From: Streptomyces camelliae
GTDB taxonomy: Bacteria; Actinomycetota; Actinomycetes; Streptomycetales; Streptomycetaceae
Direction: 5' to 3'
DNA: 64,000 nucleotides
Assembly (NCBI RefSeq): GCF_027625935.1
Contig: NZ_CP115300.1
Coordinates: 2,232,001-2,296,000 of the forward strand
The stretch's first letter is position 1; every line of letters begins with the position of its first letter. Below the pieces are notes generated by a model that saw nothing but the letters and a program-made list of their open reading frames with translations, was not told the DNA's origin and did not search any database. The position numbers and the translations under genes were made by a program. This document shows positions 30,204 to 40,232 of this stretch, in pieces.

Positions 30204-30620
30204 ATGACGGACCCAGTGGACCCGGTCGGGGCGGCAGGCATGGCGCGTGCGGGGGTTCCCCTGATCGTCGTCGACGGGGCGAACGTCGTCGGTTCGGTGC
30301 CCGACGGCTGGTGGCGTGACCGCCGAGGGGCCGCGGAGCGGCTGCGGGACCGGCTGGTGCCGTTCGCGCTGTCCGGCGCGGGTGGCCTCGCCGGGCCGGT
30401 CGAGCTGGTCCTGGTGGTGGAGGGCGCGGCCCGTGGCGTGGCCTCTGTGCCCGGGGTGCGGGTCGAGGACGCGCCCGGCAGTGGGGACGACCGCATCGTG
30501 GAGGTCGCGGCGACGGCCGGCGAGCGCCCCTGCCTGGTCGTCACCGCCGACCGTGGACTGCGCCGCCGGGTCGAGGAACTCGGCGCCCGGGTCACCGGCC
30601 CGCGCGCCGTCCTGAGCTGA
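30204..30620 (+). CDS. NYN/PIN-like domain protein
   Basis: 138 residues. LIVVDGANVVGSVPDGWWRDRRGAAERL near the N-terminus, DAPGSGDDRIVEVAA in the middle and LVVTADRGLRRRVEELGA near the C-terminus give the Asp-rich pattern of NYN/PIN-fold nucleases (YacP-like). Many databases call such proteins NTP pyrophosphohydrolases, which the motifs do not support well. Likely an RNA-processing nuclease, substrate unknown. Convergent with the permease gene. Confidence 0.65.
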   Translation: MTDPVDPVGAAGMARAGVPLIVVDGANVVGSVPDGWWRDRRGAAERLRDRLVPFALSGAGGLAGPVELVLVVEGAARGVASVPGVRVEDAPGSGDDRIVEVAATAGERPCLVVTADRGLRRRVEELGARVTGPRAVLS

Positions 30621-30628
30621 ACCGGCCC

Positions 30629-32134
30629 TCACCGTCGCGGTGCCTGGCCGGCGCCCTCCCGCTCGCGCAGGGCCAGCCTGCTGTGGGTGCGGCCGTAGAG
30701 GAAGTAGACGAAGAAACCGATCACCATCCAGATGGCGAACCGCAGCCAGGTCTCGGCCGGCAGGTTGAGCATCAGCCACAGGGAGGCGCACACCGACAGG
30801 ACCGGGATGACCGGGACCCACGGGGTGCGGAAGGCGCGGGGGAGGTCCGGGCGGGTCCGGCGCAGGATGATCACGCTGATCGCCACGACCACGAACGCGA
30901 ACAGCGTGCCGATGTTCACCAGCTCGGCCAGTGCGCTCAGGCTGGTGAAGCCGGCGACGATCGCGATGATCACGCCGAGCAGGATGGTCGGCCGGTGCGG
31001 GGTCTTGAAGCGGGGGTGGACGTGGGAGAAGAAGCGCGGCAGCAGGCCGTCGCGGCTCATCGCGAAGAAGACGCGGGTCTGGCCGAGGAGCAGGATCATG
31101 CAGACCGTGGTCAGGCCGATCGCCGCGCCGAAGCTGATCACGCCCGCGTACCAGGGGTGCCCGATGGCCTTGAAGGCGTCGGCGAGCGGGGCCGCCACGG
31201 ACAGCATGGTGTACTTCTGCATGCCGGTGACGACGATCGACACGGCGACGTAGAGCACGGTGCAGATGAAGAGCGAGCCCAGGATTCCGCGCGGCATGTC
31301 CCGCTGCGGGTTACGGGTCTCCTCCGCGGCCGTGGCCACGATGTCGAAGCCGATGAAGGCGAAGAACACCACCGAGGCGGCCGTGAAGATGCCCATCACG
31401 CCGAAGTTGGCCGGCGCCCAGCCGAACATCAGCTGGATCAGCGGCGCCTTCAGGTTGCCGCCCGCCGGCACCGGCTGGGACGGCGGGATGAACGGCTTGT
31501 AGTTGCCGCCGTTGATGAAGAACGCGCCGGCGATGATCACGATGAGCACGACGACCACCTTGACGGCGACGACGAGCGAGGTGATCCGGGCCGACAGCTT
31601 CATGCCGAGGACGAGGATGCCGGTGAGCACGAGCACCAGCGCGGCGGCGAGGACGTCGAAGCCGAAGCCGGTGGCGTTGTCCCGGCCGGCCAGGTAGTCC
31701 GGCAGATGCCAGCCCGCGTTGTCCAGCAGCGAGCGGATGTAGCCGGACCAGCCGACCGCCACCACCGCCGTGCCGAGCGCGAACTCCAGGACGAGGTCCC
31801 AGCCGATGATCCAGGCGGGCAGCTCACCCAGGGAGGCGTAACTGAACGTGTACGCCGAGCCCGCCACAGGGACCGTGGACGCGAACTCGGCGTAGCACAG
31901 GGCGGCGAGCGCACACACCACACCGGCGACCACGAAGGCGAGGGACACGGCAGGTCCGGCGTTGTTCTTGGCGACCTGTCCGGTGAGGACGAAGATGCCG
32001 GTGCCGATGATGACACCGACGCCGAAGACGGTCAGGTCGAGCGCGGAGAGGGACTTCCTGAGCGAGTGCTCCGGCTCCTCGGTGTCCTGGAGGGACTGCT
32101 CGACGTTCTTCGTCCTGAACAGCGCGCTGCTCAC
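30629..32134 (-). CDS. APC family amino acid permease
   Basis: 501 residues from GTG 32134 (gggagg 7 bases upstream). About twelve membrane spans. The first-helix motif VGVIIGTGIFVLTG is the APC substrate-binding glycine stretch, and FAFIGFDIVATAAEETRNPQRDMPRGI is the conserved loop of cationic amino acid transporter (CAT/YfnA-like) members. Likely a proton-coupled importer; specificity unknown. Read in the same direction as dxs, but separated from it by a terminator. Confidence 0.88.
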   Translation of the reverse strand: MSSALFRTKNVEQSLQDTEEPEHSLRKSLSALDLTVFGVGVIIGTGIFVLTGQVAKNNAGPAVSLAFVVAGVVCALAALCYAEFASTVPVAGSAYTFSYASLGELPAWIIGWDLVLEFALGTAVVAVGWSGYIRSLLDNAGWHLPDYLAGRDNATGFGFDVLAAALVLVLTGILVLGMKLSARITSLVVAVKVVVVLIVIIAGAFFINGGNYKPFIPPSQPVPAGGNLKAPLIQLMFGWAPANFGVMGIFTAASVVFFAFIGFDIVATAAEETRNPQRDMPRGILGSLFICTVLYVAVSIVVTGMQKYTMLSVAAPLADAFKAIGHPWYAGVISFGAAIGLTTVCMILLLGQTRVFFAMSRDGLLPRFFSHVHPRFKTPHRPTILLGVIIAIVAGFTSLSALAELVNIGTLFAFVVVAISVIILRRTRPDLPRAFRTPWVPVIPVLSVCASLWLMLNLPAETWLRFAIWMVIGFFVYFLYGRTHSRLALREREGAGQAPRR

Positions 32135-32237
32135 GTGCCTACCTCCCACGCCCATGGGTTCCCGACATGACCCGGCATGCCCGAAATGATCGAGAGGGTC
32201 GGGAAGCGTATGACCCGGTATGGGCAGGTTCACGCAA

Positions 32238-32281
32238 ACGGGCCGGTTCCGCCACCGCAAGGAGTGGCGTGACCGGCCCGT
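32238..32281 (-). terminator. Terminator downstream of dxs
   Basis: acgggccggt and accggcccgt form a 10-bp outer stem; gccac/gtggc pair inside. It begins about 17 bases after the dxs stop. Confidence 0.8.
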
Positions 32282-32297
32282 AGGGGCGCGTCGCGCG

Positions 32298-34226
32298 TCA
32301 GTCGCGCGCCGGCTCCACCGAGTCCACCTCGGCGGCCGTACCCTCGAACCGGCCGTCCAGCTTGGCGACCAGACCGGTGACCTGGCGGGCGATGTCGGGT
32401 GCGGTCAGACCGATCTCGGTGAGGACCTCGGCGCGGGAGGCGTGGTCGAGGAAACGCGGCGGGATGCCGAAGTCGCGCAGGGGTACGTCCACGCCCGCGT
32501 CACGCAGGGCCTGGGCGATCGCGGAGCCGACACCGCCGACGCGGCTGTTGTCCTCGACCGTGACGACGACCCGGTGCCGCTCGGCCAGCGGGGCCATGGC
32601 CTCGTCGACGGGCTTGACCCAGCGCGGGTCGACCACGGTGGTGGAGATGCCCTGCTTGTCGAGCAGGCCGGCGATATCCAGGCACATCGGGGCGAGGGCG
32701 CCCACGGAGACCAGCAGCACGTCCGGCCTGTCGGTGCCGGGCTCGCGCAGCACGTCCATGCCGCCGACGCGGCCCACGGCCGGTACGGCGGGCCCGACGG
32801 CGCCCTTGGAGAAGCGGACCACGGTCGGCGCGTCGTCGACGGCGACGGCCTCGCGCAGCTGGGCCCGCACCTGCTCGGCGTCACGCGGCGCGGCGAGCCG
32901 CAGCCCCGGCACGACCTGCAGGATCGACATGTCCCACATGCCGTTGTGCGAGGCGCCGTCGGTGCCGGTGACACCGGCCCGGTCCAGTACGAACGTCACC
33001 CCGCACTTGTGCAGGGCCACGTCCATCAGGACCTGGTCGAAGGCGCGGTTGAGGAAGGTGGCGTACACGGCGAAGACGGGGTGCAGCCCGGCGTACGCGA
33101 GGCCCGCGGCGGAGACGGCGGCGTGCTGCTCGGCGATGCCGACGTCGTAGATCCGGTCCGGGAAGGTGTCCGCGAACTTCTTCAGGCCGACCGGCTGGAG
33201 CATGGCGGCCGTGATCGCCACGATGTCGTCGCGCTCCTTGCCGAGCTGCACCATCTCGTCACCGAAGACGGAGGTCCAGTCGACGCCCGTCGCCTTGACC
33301 GGCAGGCCGGTGTCGGGGTGGATGGGGCTGATGCCGTGGAAGCGGTCGGCCTCGTCCTGGAGGGCGGGCTGGTAGCCGCGGCCCTTCTCGGTCAGGCAGT
33401 GCACGAGCACCGGGCCGCCGAACCGCTTGGCCCGCGCGAGGGCGGACTCCAGCGCCTCGATGTCGTGCCCGTCGATGGGGCCGACGTACTTCAGGCCCAG
33501 GTCCTCGAACATGCCCTGCGGGGCGATGAAGTCCTTCAGCCCCTTCTTGGCGCCGTGCAGGGTCTCGTAGAGCGGCTTGCCGACGACCGGCGTGCGCTCC
33601 AGCAGGTCCTTCCCGCGGGCCAGGAACCGCTCGTAGCCGTCCGTCGTGCGCAGCGTGGCCAGGTGGTTGGCGAGTCCGCCGATGGTGGGGGCGTACGACC
33701 GCTCGTTGTCGTTGACGACGATGACCAGCGGGCGGTCCTTGGCGTCGGCGATGTTGTTCAGCGCCTCCCAGGCCATGCCGCCGGTGAGCGCGCCGTCACC
33801 GATGACGGCGACGACATGGCTGTCCCGCTTCTTCAGCTGGTTGGCCTTGGCGATGCCGTCGGCCCAGCCGAGGACCGTGGAGGCGTGGCTGTTCTCGATG
33901 ACGTCGTGGTCGGACTCGGCCTGCGAGGGGTAGCCGGACAGGCCGCCCTTCTGCCTCAGCCCGGCGAAGTCCTGCCGGCCGGTGAGCAGCTTGTGCACAT
34001 AGGACTGGTGGCCGGTGTCCCAGAGCACCTTGTCCTTCGGCGAGTCGAAGACCCGGTGCAGGGCGATGGTCAGTTCCACCACACCGAGGTTGGGGCCGAG
34101 GTGGCCGCCGGTCTTGGAGACGGCGTCGACGAGGAAGGTCCGGATCTCCCCTGCCAGCTGGTCCAGCTCCTCCAGGCTGAGTCGGTCCAGATCGCGCGGT
34201 CCCCTGATGCGGGTCAGCAGCGGCAC
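32298..34226 (-). CDS. dxs: 1-deoxy-D-xylulose-5-phosphate synthase
   Basis: 642 residues from GTG 34226, preceded by aaggagg at 5 bases. Thiamine diphosphate site: [16 protein letters not shown] with NNDNE-like continuation ([11 protein letters not shown]). Active-site His blocks are [17 protein letters not shown] and [14 protein letters not shown]; the transketolase pyrimidine domain has [17 protein letters not shown]. Dxs condenses pyruvate and glyceraldehyde 3-phosphate to start the MEP isoprenoid pathway. The gene stands alone between two hairpins. Confidence 0.95.
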   Translation of the reverse strand: MPLLTRIRGPRDLDRLSLEELDQLAGEIRTFLVDAVSKTGGHLGPNLGVVELTIALHRVFDSPKDKVLWDTGHQSYVHKLLTGRQDFAGLRQKGGLSGYPSQAESDHDVIENSHASTVLGWADGIAKANQLKKRDSHVVAVIGDGALTGGMAWEALNNIADAKDRPLVIVVNDNERSYAPTIGGLANHLATLRTTDGYERFLARGKDLLERTPVVGKPLYETLHGAKKGLKDFIAPQGMFEDLGLKYVGPIDGHDIEALESALARAKRFGGPVLVHCLTEKGRGYQPALQDEADRFHGISPIHPDTGLPVKATGVDWTSVFGDEMVQLGKERDDIVAITAAMLQPVGLKKFADTFPDRIYDVGIAEQHAAVSAAGLAYAGLHPVFAVYATFLNRAFDQVLMDVALHKCGVTFVLDRAGVTGTDGASHNGMWDMSILQVVPGLRLAAPRDAEQVRAQLREAVAVDDAPTVVRFSKGAVGPAVPAVGRVGGMDVLREPGTDRPDVLLVSVGALAPMCLDIAGLLDKQGISTTVVDPRWVKPVDEAMAPLAERHRVVVTVEDNSRVGGVGSAIAQALRDAGVDVPLRDFGIPPRFLDHASRAEVLTEIGLTAPDIARQVTGLVAKLDGRFEGTAAEVDSVEPARD

Positions 34227-34304
34227 CCGTGCCTCCTTGCGTTGAGCTGATCGAGCTTTGCCGGGCTCGCCCGAGTCTAATGTTCTTGCTTTGCCAGACA
34301 TGAC

Positions 34305-34336
34305 AGTGCCCGGCACGTTTCGACGTGCCGGGCACT
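34305..34336 (-). terminator. Terminator of the xylFGH operon
   Basis: A 14-bp perfect stem (agtgcccggcacgt / acgtgccgggcact) closing a 4-base ttcg loop on the + strand. It starts 17 bases after the xylH stop and separates it from dxs. Confidence 0.88.
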
Positions 34337-34353
34337 GGTCCTAGCCGACGGCG

Positions 34354-35664
34354 TTACGCACGACCTGCGGTCTTCTGCGTCTTCCGGGTGATCGAGTCGA
34401 TCACGACCGTGGTGAGCAGCACAGCCGCGGTGATCATGTACTTCACCGGCTCCGCGATGGACTCCAGCTGGAGGCCGTACTGGATCGAGACGATCACCAG
34501 CACACCGAGCAGCGCGTTCCAGGTGCGGCCCCGGCCGCCGAACAGCGACGTGCCACCGATGACGGCCGCGGCGATCGCGTTCATCAGCAGGTCACCCGTG
34601 CCGGCGCTCTGGTTGGCCGAAGCGATCTTCGACGCCAGGAACAGGCCGCCGATGGCCGCGAAACCGCCGGAGATGGCGAACACGGAGATCCGTACGGCGG
34701 TGACGTTGATGCCTGCACGCCGGGACGCCTCCACGCTGCCGCCGAGCGCGAAGATCTTGCGGCCGTACGACGTACGGCGCAGCACGAAGTCCGTGCCGAT
34801 CAGGAAGGCCAGGAAGATCACCGTGGCCAGCGGCAGACCCTTGTACTGGTTGTACATGTAGGCCGCGGCGAAGGAGATCACGGCCAGCAGCGCCGTGCGC
34901 AGGATCGTGTCGCTGAGCGGCCGGGACGGCACGCCCGCGGCCTCCCGGCGGCGGTTGCCCAGGAAGGAGGAGAGGAAGAACACGGCGACCACGGCCACGG
35001 CGAGCCCGTAGGCGGCGGCCACGTCCGAGAAGTAGTACGTGGTCAGCTTGCCGACCAGACCGTTCGGGTCCAGGTTGATCGTGCCGTCGGCGCCCAGCAC
35101 CTTCAGCATGAAGCCCAGCCAGAACAGCAGACCGGCCAGCGTGACGGCGAAGGCGGGGGCGCCGAGCACCGCGAAGAAGAAGCCGTGCAGCGCGCCGATG
35201 GCGATACCGGCGACGACGGCGAGGAGCACGGCCGCCCACTCGGGCCAGCCCTGGTTGACCGCGAGGACACCGGCGAGGGCGCTGGCCGCGCCGCTGACGG
35301 AGCCGACGGACAGGTCGATCTCGCCGAGCAGCAGCACGAAGACGATGCCGACCGAGATCATGCCCGTGCCGACCATCGTGATCGTGATGTCGTTGATGTT
35401 CTGCGCGGACAGGAAGTTCGAGTTCAGGACCTGGAAGATGATGCAGATGATCGCGAGGCCCAGGACGACCGGGATGGAGCCCAGCTCGCCGGCCTTCATC
35501 TTGCGCTTGAACTCGTGCCAGTAGCCGAGCAGGCCCTCTTCCTGGACCAGCAGGCGCGGGTCGACCGCGGTGACCGCGGCGGCCGCGGCCTCGGGGTTCT
35601 CCACGACGGGCGGGTCGTCCTGCGCCGGGGTCTGCTCGCTCGCGGAGGTCTTGTCGATGCTCAC
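34354..35664 (-). CDS. xylH: Xylose ABC transporter permease XylH
   Basis: 436 residues from GTG 35664 (ggggagg upstream; GTGA overlap with xylG). Ten or so spans of the RbsC/XylH class: GMISVGIVFVLLLGEIDLSVGSVSG, GAPAFAVTLAGLLFWLGF and LGGSVEASRRAGINV are diagnostic. The long acidic N-terminus (about 55 residues) precedes the first span. Assigned to xylose import because the gene set and the neighbouring rok7B7 match the S. coelicolor xylFGH locus. Confidence 0.88.
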   Translation of the reverse strand: MSIDKTSASEQTPAQDDPPVVENPEAAAAAVTAVDPRLLVQEEGLLGYWHEFKRKMKAGELGSIPVVLGLAIICIIFQVLNSNFLSAQNINDITITMVGTGMISVGIVFVLLLGEIDLSVGSVSGAASALAGVLAVNQGWPEWAAVLLAVVAGIAIGALHGFFFAVLGAPAFAVTLAGLLFWLGFMLKVLGADGTINLDPNGLVGKLTTYYFSDVAAAYGLAVAVVAVFFLSSFLGNRRREAAGVPSRPLSDTILRTALLAVISFAAAYMYNQYKGLPLATVIFLAFLIGTDFVLRRTSYGRKIFALGGSVEASRRAGINVTAVRISVFAISGGFAAIGGLFLASKIASANQSAGTGDLLMNAIAAAVIGGTSLFGGRGRTWNALLGVLVIVSIQYGLQLESIAEPVKYMITAAVLLTTVVIDSITRKTQKTAGRA

Positions 35665-36443
35665 TTGGAAACCTCCCCGTTCGTGCGCGCCGCACGGCGG
35701 GTCACGGCGTTGTCGGTGGCGCCGGTGATGGCGGAGATGATCTCCTCCTGCGAGGTCGTCTTGACCTCGAAGACGCCGTTGTTGCGGCCGAGGCGCAGGA
35801 CGGCGACCTTGTCGGCCACCGCCTTCACGTCCGCCATGTTGTGGCTGATGAGGATGACGGCGTGGCCGCGCTCGCGCAGGCGCTCCACCAGGTCGAGGAC
35901 CTGGGCGGTCTGCTCGACGCCGAGGGCGGCGGTGGGCTCGTCGAGGATGACCAGCTTGGGGTCGCCGAGCATGGAGCGGGCGATGGCCACGGTCTGGCGC
36001 TGACCGCCGGAGAGCGAGGCGATCGGGATGCGGACGCTGGGGATGCGGATCGACAGCGTGGTGAGCAGCTCGCGGGAGCGGCGCTCCATCTCGACCTCGT
36101 CCAGGACGCCCCACTTCCTCAGCTCACGGCCGAGGAACAGGTTGCCGACGACGTCGATGTTGTCGCACAGCGCGAGGTCCTGGTAGACCGTCGCGATGCC
36201 CAGGGCCTGGGCGTCGTGCGGCCGGCTGATGGTGACGGCCTTGCCGTCCCACTCGATGGCACCCTCGTCGATCGGGTGCACGCCGGCGATCGTCTTGACC
36301 AGGGTGGACTTTCCGGCGCCGTTGTCGCCCACCAGGGCGACCACCTCACCGGCGTGGACCTCAAGCTCTACGTCGGTGAGCGCCTGAACGGCACCGAATC
36401 GCTTGGAGACCCCGCGCAACGCCAGCACGGGCGTAGCGGACAC
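35661..36443 (-). CDS. xylG: Xylose ABC transporter ATP-binding protein XylG
   Basis: 260 residues from GTG 36443; aaggag lies 9 bases upstream, while the ATG at 36452 would sit on that ribosome site. Walker A LVGDNGAGKSTLVK, signature ASLSGGQRQTVAIARSML, Walker B KLVILDEPTAALG, H-loop LISHNMAD. A single nucleotide-binding domain, unlike the tandem E. coli XylG, so a homodimer is expected. Coupled to xylH. Confidence 0.9.
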   Translation of the reverse strand: MSATPVLALRGVSKRFGAVQALTDVELEVHAGEVVALVGDNGAGKSTLVKTIAGVHPIDEGAIEWDGKAVTISRPHDAQALGIATVYQDLALCDNIDVVGNLFLGRELRKWGVLDEVEMERRSRELLTTLSIRIPSVRIPIASLSGGQRQTVAIARSMLGDPKLVILDEPTAALGVEQTAQVLDLVERLRERGHAVILISHNMADVKAVADKVAVLRLGRNNGVFEVKTTSQEEIISAITGATDNAVTRRAARTNGEVSK

Positions 36444-36639
36444 GTGAACCATCTCCTTCGCCGCCTGACCCGGCGGGAGGTTGTGCAGAAGTTTTTGGGG
36501 GGAATTCCGTCCGGCGCCCCGCGCCGAGCTTGCGGGGCTGTGTGTACGCGGGACGCCGGAGGAGCCTGGGGCGGTCAGTCGGCTTCCCTACGGGCATTCA
36601 AGGACGAACGCCCGTGTACGGGAAGGGACTTGACGCGGC

Positions 36640-37755
36640 TTACTTGAGGCCGATCTTGTCGCAGGCCGCCTTGTAGTCGGCGGTGCAGATGTCGGCGACG
36701 GTGTAGTAGCCCTGCTTGATGACCGTGTCGTTGATGTTGTCCTGGGTCAGCGAGACGACCGGGACGATGACCGACGGGACGTCCTTGGCGCTGCCGCTGG
36801 AGACCTTGTCCTTGGCGACGGAGCTCAGGTCCTGGCCCTTGGCGACGGCGACCGCCAGCTCGGCGGCGACGTTCGCCTCCTGCGGGTAGGACTTGAAGAC
36901 GCTCATGTACTGCGTACCGGCGACGATGCGCTGCACACCGGCGAGCTCGGCGTCCTGGCCGGTGACCGGGACCTTGATGCCGGCCCCGCTCAGGGCGGTG
37001 ATGATACCGCCGGCCATGCCGTCGTTGGCGGAGTAGACACCCGCGATGTTGTTCTTGCCGACCGCGGAGATCGCCGCCTCCATCTCGGAGTTGGCGTTGT
37101 CCGGCGACCACTCCTTGGTGTCGTACTCCTTGGCGATCGTGACCTTGCCTTCGAGGACCTCGTGGGCGCCCTTCTTGAACTGGGCGGCGTTCGGGTCGGT
37201 GACCGAGCCGTTGACCATGACGATCTTGGAGGACTTGTTGGCCTTGCTGCCCAGCGCCTTCAGCAGGGCCTGGCCCTGGGTCTTGCCGACCTCCTCGTTG
37301 TCGAACGAGGTGTAGGCGCTGATCGGGCCCTCGGCGAGGCGGTCGTAGGCGACGACCTTAATGCCGGCGTCCACGGCCTTCTGCACGGAGTTCTGGATGG
37401 CCTTGGCGTCCACCGCGTCCAGGATCAGGACGTCCACCTTGTTGGTGATCATGGTGTCGACCTGCTGGGCCTGCAGGTTCGCGTCCTGGCGGGCGTTGTT
37501 GTACTCCAGGGTCGCCTTGCCGTTCGTCAGCTCCTTGATCTTCTTCTCGATCAGCGGCCGGTCGAACTTCTCGTAACGCGCGGTCTTGTTCTCCGGAAGC
37601 AGGAGACCGACCTTGATGTTGTCGCCCTTCTTGGCGGAGGACGAGGAGGAGGAGCTGCCGCTCTTCGACTCCTTGGCGCTGCCACATGCGGCCAGCGTGA
37701 CGGCCATCGCACCGGCGGCAACGACAACGGCGGCACGACGCATACGTGCGTTCAC
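36640..37755 (-). CDS. xylF: Xylose-binding lipoprotein XylF
   Basis: 371 residues. Lipobox VTLAACG with Cys24, then a Ser/Lys-rich linker and a periplasmic-binding domain of the ribose/xylose class: KVGLLLPENKTARYEKFDRPLIEKKI, VDVLILDAVDAKAIQ, GIKVVAYDRLAEGP and GVYSANDGMAGGIITAL. GTG start with gggagg 8 bases upstream. First gene of xylFGH; a 197-base gap separates it from xylG. Confidence 0.9.
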   Translation of the reverse strand: MNARMRRAAVVVAAGAMAVTLAACGSAKESKSGSSSSSSSAKKGDNIKVGLLLPENKTARYEKFDRPLIEKKIKELTNGKATLEYNNARQDANLQAQQVDTMITNKVDVLILDAVDAKAIQNSVQKAVDAGIKVVAYDRLAEGPISAYTSFDNEEVGKTQGQALLKALGSKANKSSKIVMVNGSVTDPNAAQFKKGAHEVLEGKVTIAKEYDTKEWSPDNANSEMEAAISAVGKNNIAGVYSANDGMAGGIITALSGAGIKVPVTGQDAELAGVQRIVAGTQYMSVFKSYPQEANVAAELAVAVAKGQDLSSVAKDKVSSGSAKDVPSVIVPVVSLTQDNINDTVIKQGYYTVADICTADYKAACDKIGLK

Positions 37756-37852
37756 TTCAGAAACCTCCCTGACGAGGCCGCGTCGTTGCGGCCGAGGTGG
37801 CTGGAAGTCAACTCGGCCGCGAGTTCGACGTCAAGAAGTAAATCCTTAACGA

Positions 37853-37870
37853 GATGGCAACGGTGCCATC
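37853..37870 (-). terminator. Hairpin between rok7B7 and xylF
   Basis: gatggca-acgg-tgccatc, 7-bp stem, 7 bases after the rok7B7 stop. It may end rok7B7, but as the xylF promoter must lie in the same 121-base gap it could also be an operator. Confidence 0.5.
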
Positions 37871-37876
37871 CGTTCT

Positions 37877-39088
37877 CTAAGTGAAGGCAGGCGCCACCGA
37901 GGGCAGAGCGGTGGCGACACTACCCTCCAAAAGGGTCGAATCGCCCATCTCGCTGAGGGCGAGGGCGAGCGCCCCCAGCACCTCCGCACGGCCCCCAAGT
38001 GCCCCGGGAAGCACGGACAGTTGGCGTGCCGCGCTGGGGATGGCGTAGCGCCCGACGGACTCCCTGATCGGGCCGAGGACCAGCTCACCGGCCTCGGCGA
38101 GATCACCGCCGAGGACGACCCGGCTGGGGTTCAGCAGATTGCAGAGATTGGCCACTCCACTGCCGATGTGTCGGCCGACGTCGGCGATCACCCGACGGCA
38201 GCCCGGGTCACCCTCCCTGGCCAGCCGTACGACGCCCTCCAGCGTGAGATCGGGGCCGTGGCTGGGCTGGAGCAGCGGCAGCACATAGCGCGCGGCCGCG
38301 AAGGTCTCCAGGCAGCCCCGGTTGCCGCAACGGCAGACCGGGCCGGATTCATCCAGGGTAATATGCCCGATTTCACCCGCGGTGCCGCCCGGCCCCCGGT
38401 AGATCTTCCCGTCGATCACCAGACCGGCGCCGACACCGCTCGCGACCTTGATGTACGCGAGGTCCCGCACGCCCTTCCCGCTGCCCCAGACCAGCTCGCC
38501 GAGGGCGCCGAGGTTGGCGTCGTTGTCCACGTGCACGGGCACGCCGAGCCGCTCGCGCAGTTCCTCGGCGGGTTTGGTGCCGCCCCAGCCCGGCAGGATC
38601 GAGGTCGACCCCAGCGTCCCCGACTCGACGTCGATCGGACCCGGCACGCCGAGGCCCACCCCGGCGACCTTGGACCGGTTCACGCCGGTGGCCGCGATCA
38701 GGCGGCTGACCAGCTGTTCGGCCCGGTCGAAGCCCTGCGCGGCGGAGGCGTCGACGTCCAGCGGCTCGGACTCCTCGGCGAGCACCTGATGGGCGAGGTT
38801 CCCGATCGCGACCCGCAGATGGGTGTGCCCGAAGTCGACGCCGATCACGATGCCGGCGTCCCCGCTCAAGCTGACGCTGCGGGCCCGCCGGCCACCCGCC
38901 GACGTGGGCGTGACCTCGACGGTTCCGCCGTCCTTCAGCTCCCGCACGATGTTGGAGACGGTCGCGGCGGACAGACCGGTCGTCCGCGCGATCTCCGCCT
39001 GCGTGAGGGACCCGGCCAGGCGTACGGCCCGGACGACCCGCTCCAGGTTGGCTCGGTGCAGCGACGACTGCGACCCTGGAGTCTCCAC
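37877..39088 (-). CDS. rok7B7: ROK family transcriptional regulator Rok7B7
   Basis: 403 residues from GTG 39088 (aggagg, 5-base spacing). N-terminal winged helix LTQAEIARTTGLSAATVSNIVRELKDGG (about 28-55). ROK sugar-kinase-like domain with GIVIGVDFGHTHLRVAI, VGLGVPGPIDVE, the ROK signature HVDNDANLGALGELVWGSGKG, and the zinc motif CRCGNRGCLETFA. In S. coelicolor, Rok7B7 (SCO6008) is a pleiotropic regulator of carbon catabolite repression and antibiotic production lying next to xylFGH; both the sequence class and the context match. Confidence 0.88.
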   Translation of the reverse strand: METPGSQSSLHRANLERVVRAVRLAGSLTQAEIARTTGLSAATVSNIVRELKDGGTVEVTPTSAGGRRARSVSLSGDAGIVIGVDFGHTHLRVAIGNLAHQVLAEESEPLDVDASAAQGFDRAEQLVSRLIAATGVNRSKVAGVGLGVPGPIDVESGTLGSTSILPGWGGTKPAEELRERLGVPVHVDNDANLGALGELVWGSGKGVRDLAYIKVASGVGAGLVIDGKIYRGPGGTAGEIGHITLDESGPVCRCGNRGCLETFAAARYVLPLLQPSHGPDLTLEGVVRLAREGDPGCRRVIADVGRHIGSGVANLCNLLNPSRVVLGGDLAEAGELVLGPIRESVGRYAIPSAARQLSVLPGALGGRAEVLGALALALSEMGDSTLLEGSVATALPSVAPAFT

Positions 39089-39302
39089 GACGACCTCCTG
39101 AGCGCGGGGCCGCTTCAGCGAGGCCCCGCGTATGTCCAACTAGTGAACTCTAAGCTGAGCCGTTCGGGGCGACATACGTCAAGAGGTTGAACCGTTTCCG
39201 GGTGACCTTCCGGATCCCGGACACAGCGGCGCACGCCGCCCCGGAGCCGGGACGGCGTGCTTGCGGACGGTGACGGACGGTGATCCCGCGGGCTTCTCCG
39301 GC

Positions 39303-40226
39303 CTACTTCAGCGCCCCCGCGGTCAGGCCCTGGACGACCTGGCGCTGGAAGACGACGTACGCCCCGAGCACCGGCAGCATGGCCATCACCAGGCCCGCGA
39401 AGAGACCGGACCAGTCGCCCTTGTACCCCTGGCTGACCGCCAGCTGGACCAGGCCCTGGGTGAGGACCTTCTTGTCCGGGTCGGTGTTGAGGACCGTGGG
39501 CAGCATGTACTGGTTCCACTGGCCCAGGAAGTTGAAGATGCCGACGCTGATCAGGCCCGGCTTGGCCATGGGCAGCATGATCTGGAAGAACGTACGCGTG
39601 TGCGAGGCGCCGTCCACGAAGGCCGCCTCCGCCACCGAGGTGGGCAGAGTACGGAAGAACGCGGTCAGGAAGAAGACCGTGAACGGCAGCGAGTACGCGA
39701 TGTAGACCAGGATCAGGCCGTGGATCGTGTTCAGCAGGCCCATGTTGTTCACGACGTAGAACAGCGGGACCAGCGCGAGCATGATCGGGAAGCTCATGCC
39801 GCCGACGAACAGGTAGTAGATGAAGCGGTTGCCCGGGAAGTCGAAGCGGGCGAGGACGTAGGCGGCCATGGAGCCGAGGACCAGGGTGCCGATGAGCGAG
39901 CCGCCGACCACCAGGATCGTGTTGAGGAAGTAGTCGCTCATGTTGGCGTCGGTCCAGGCCCGCGACCAGTTGTCGAAGTGCAGCTTGTCCGGCAGCGACC
40001 AGGGCGAGCTGAAGATGGAGCTGTCGCTCTTGAAGGACGTCATCACCGCCCACAGCAGCGGCGTGACCACCATGATCGCCCAGATGACCAGCACGCCGTG
40101 GGAGAAGACGTTGAGGACACCGCCCTCCCTCTTCCTCCGGGCGGGCTCGGGCGCCGGTACGTCGATCGTGGAGACGGTCGCGCCGGACTCGGCCGGCAGC
40201 GGTGCGGGGGTCTCGGTCGTCTTCAT
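39303..40226 (-). CDS. ngcG: GlcNAc/chitobiose ABC transporter permease NgcG
   Basis: 307 residues, MalG/CUT1 class: EAAFVDGASHTRTFFQIMLPMAKPG is the EAA loop. Third gene of the ngcEFG operon, 6 bases after ngcF. The name rests on synteny with SCO6005-6007 and the S. olivaceoviridis Ngc system, plus a DasR-type site upstream of ngcE. No ATPase gene is present; MsiK is the likely energiser. Confidence 0.78.
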   Translation of the reverse strand: MKTTETPAPLPAESGATVSTIDVPAPEPARRKREGGVLNVFSHGVLVIWAIMVVTPLLWAVMTSFKSDSSIFSSPWSLPDKLHFDNWSRAWTDANMSDYFLNTILVVGGSLIGTLVLGSMAAYVLARFDFPGNRFIYYLFVGGMSFPIMLALVPLFYVVNNMGLLNTIHGLILVYIAYSLPFTVFFLTAFFRTLPTSVAEAAFVDGASHTRTFFQIMLPMAKPGLISVGIFNFLGQWNQYMLPTVLNTDPDKKVLTQGLVQLAVSQGYKGDWSGLFAGLVMAMLPVLGAYVVFQRQVVQGLTAGALK

Positions 40227-40232
40227 CGCTTC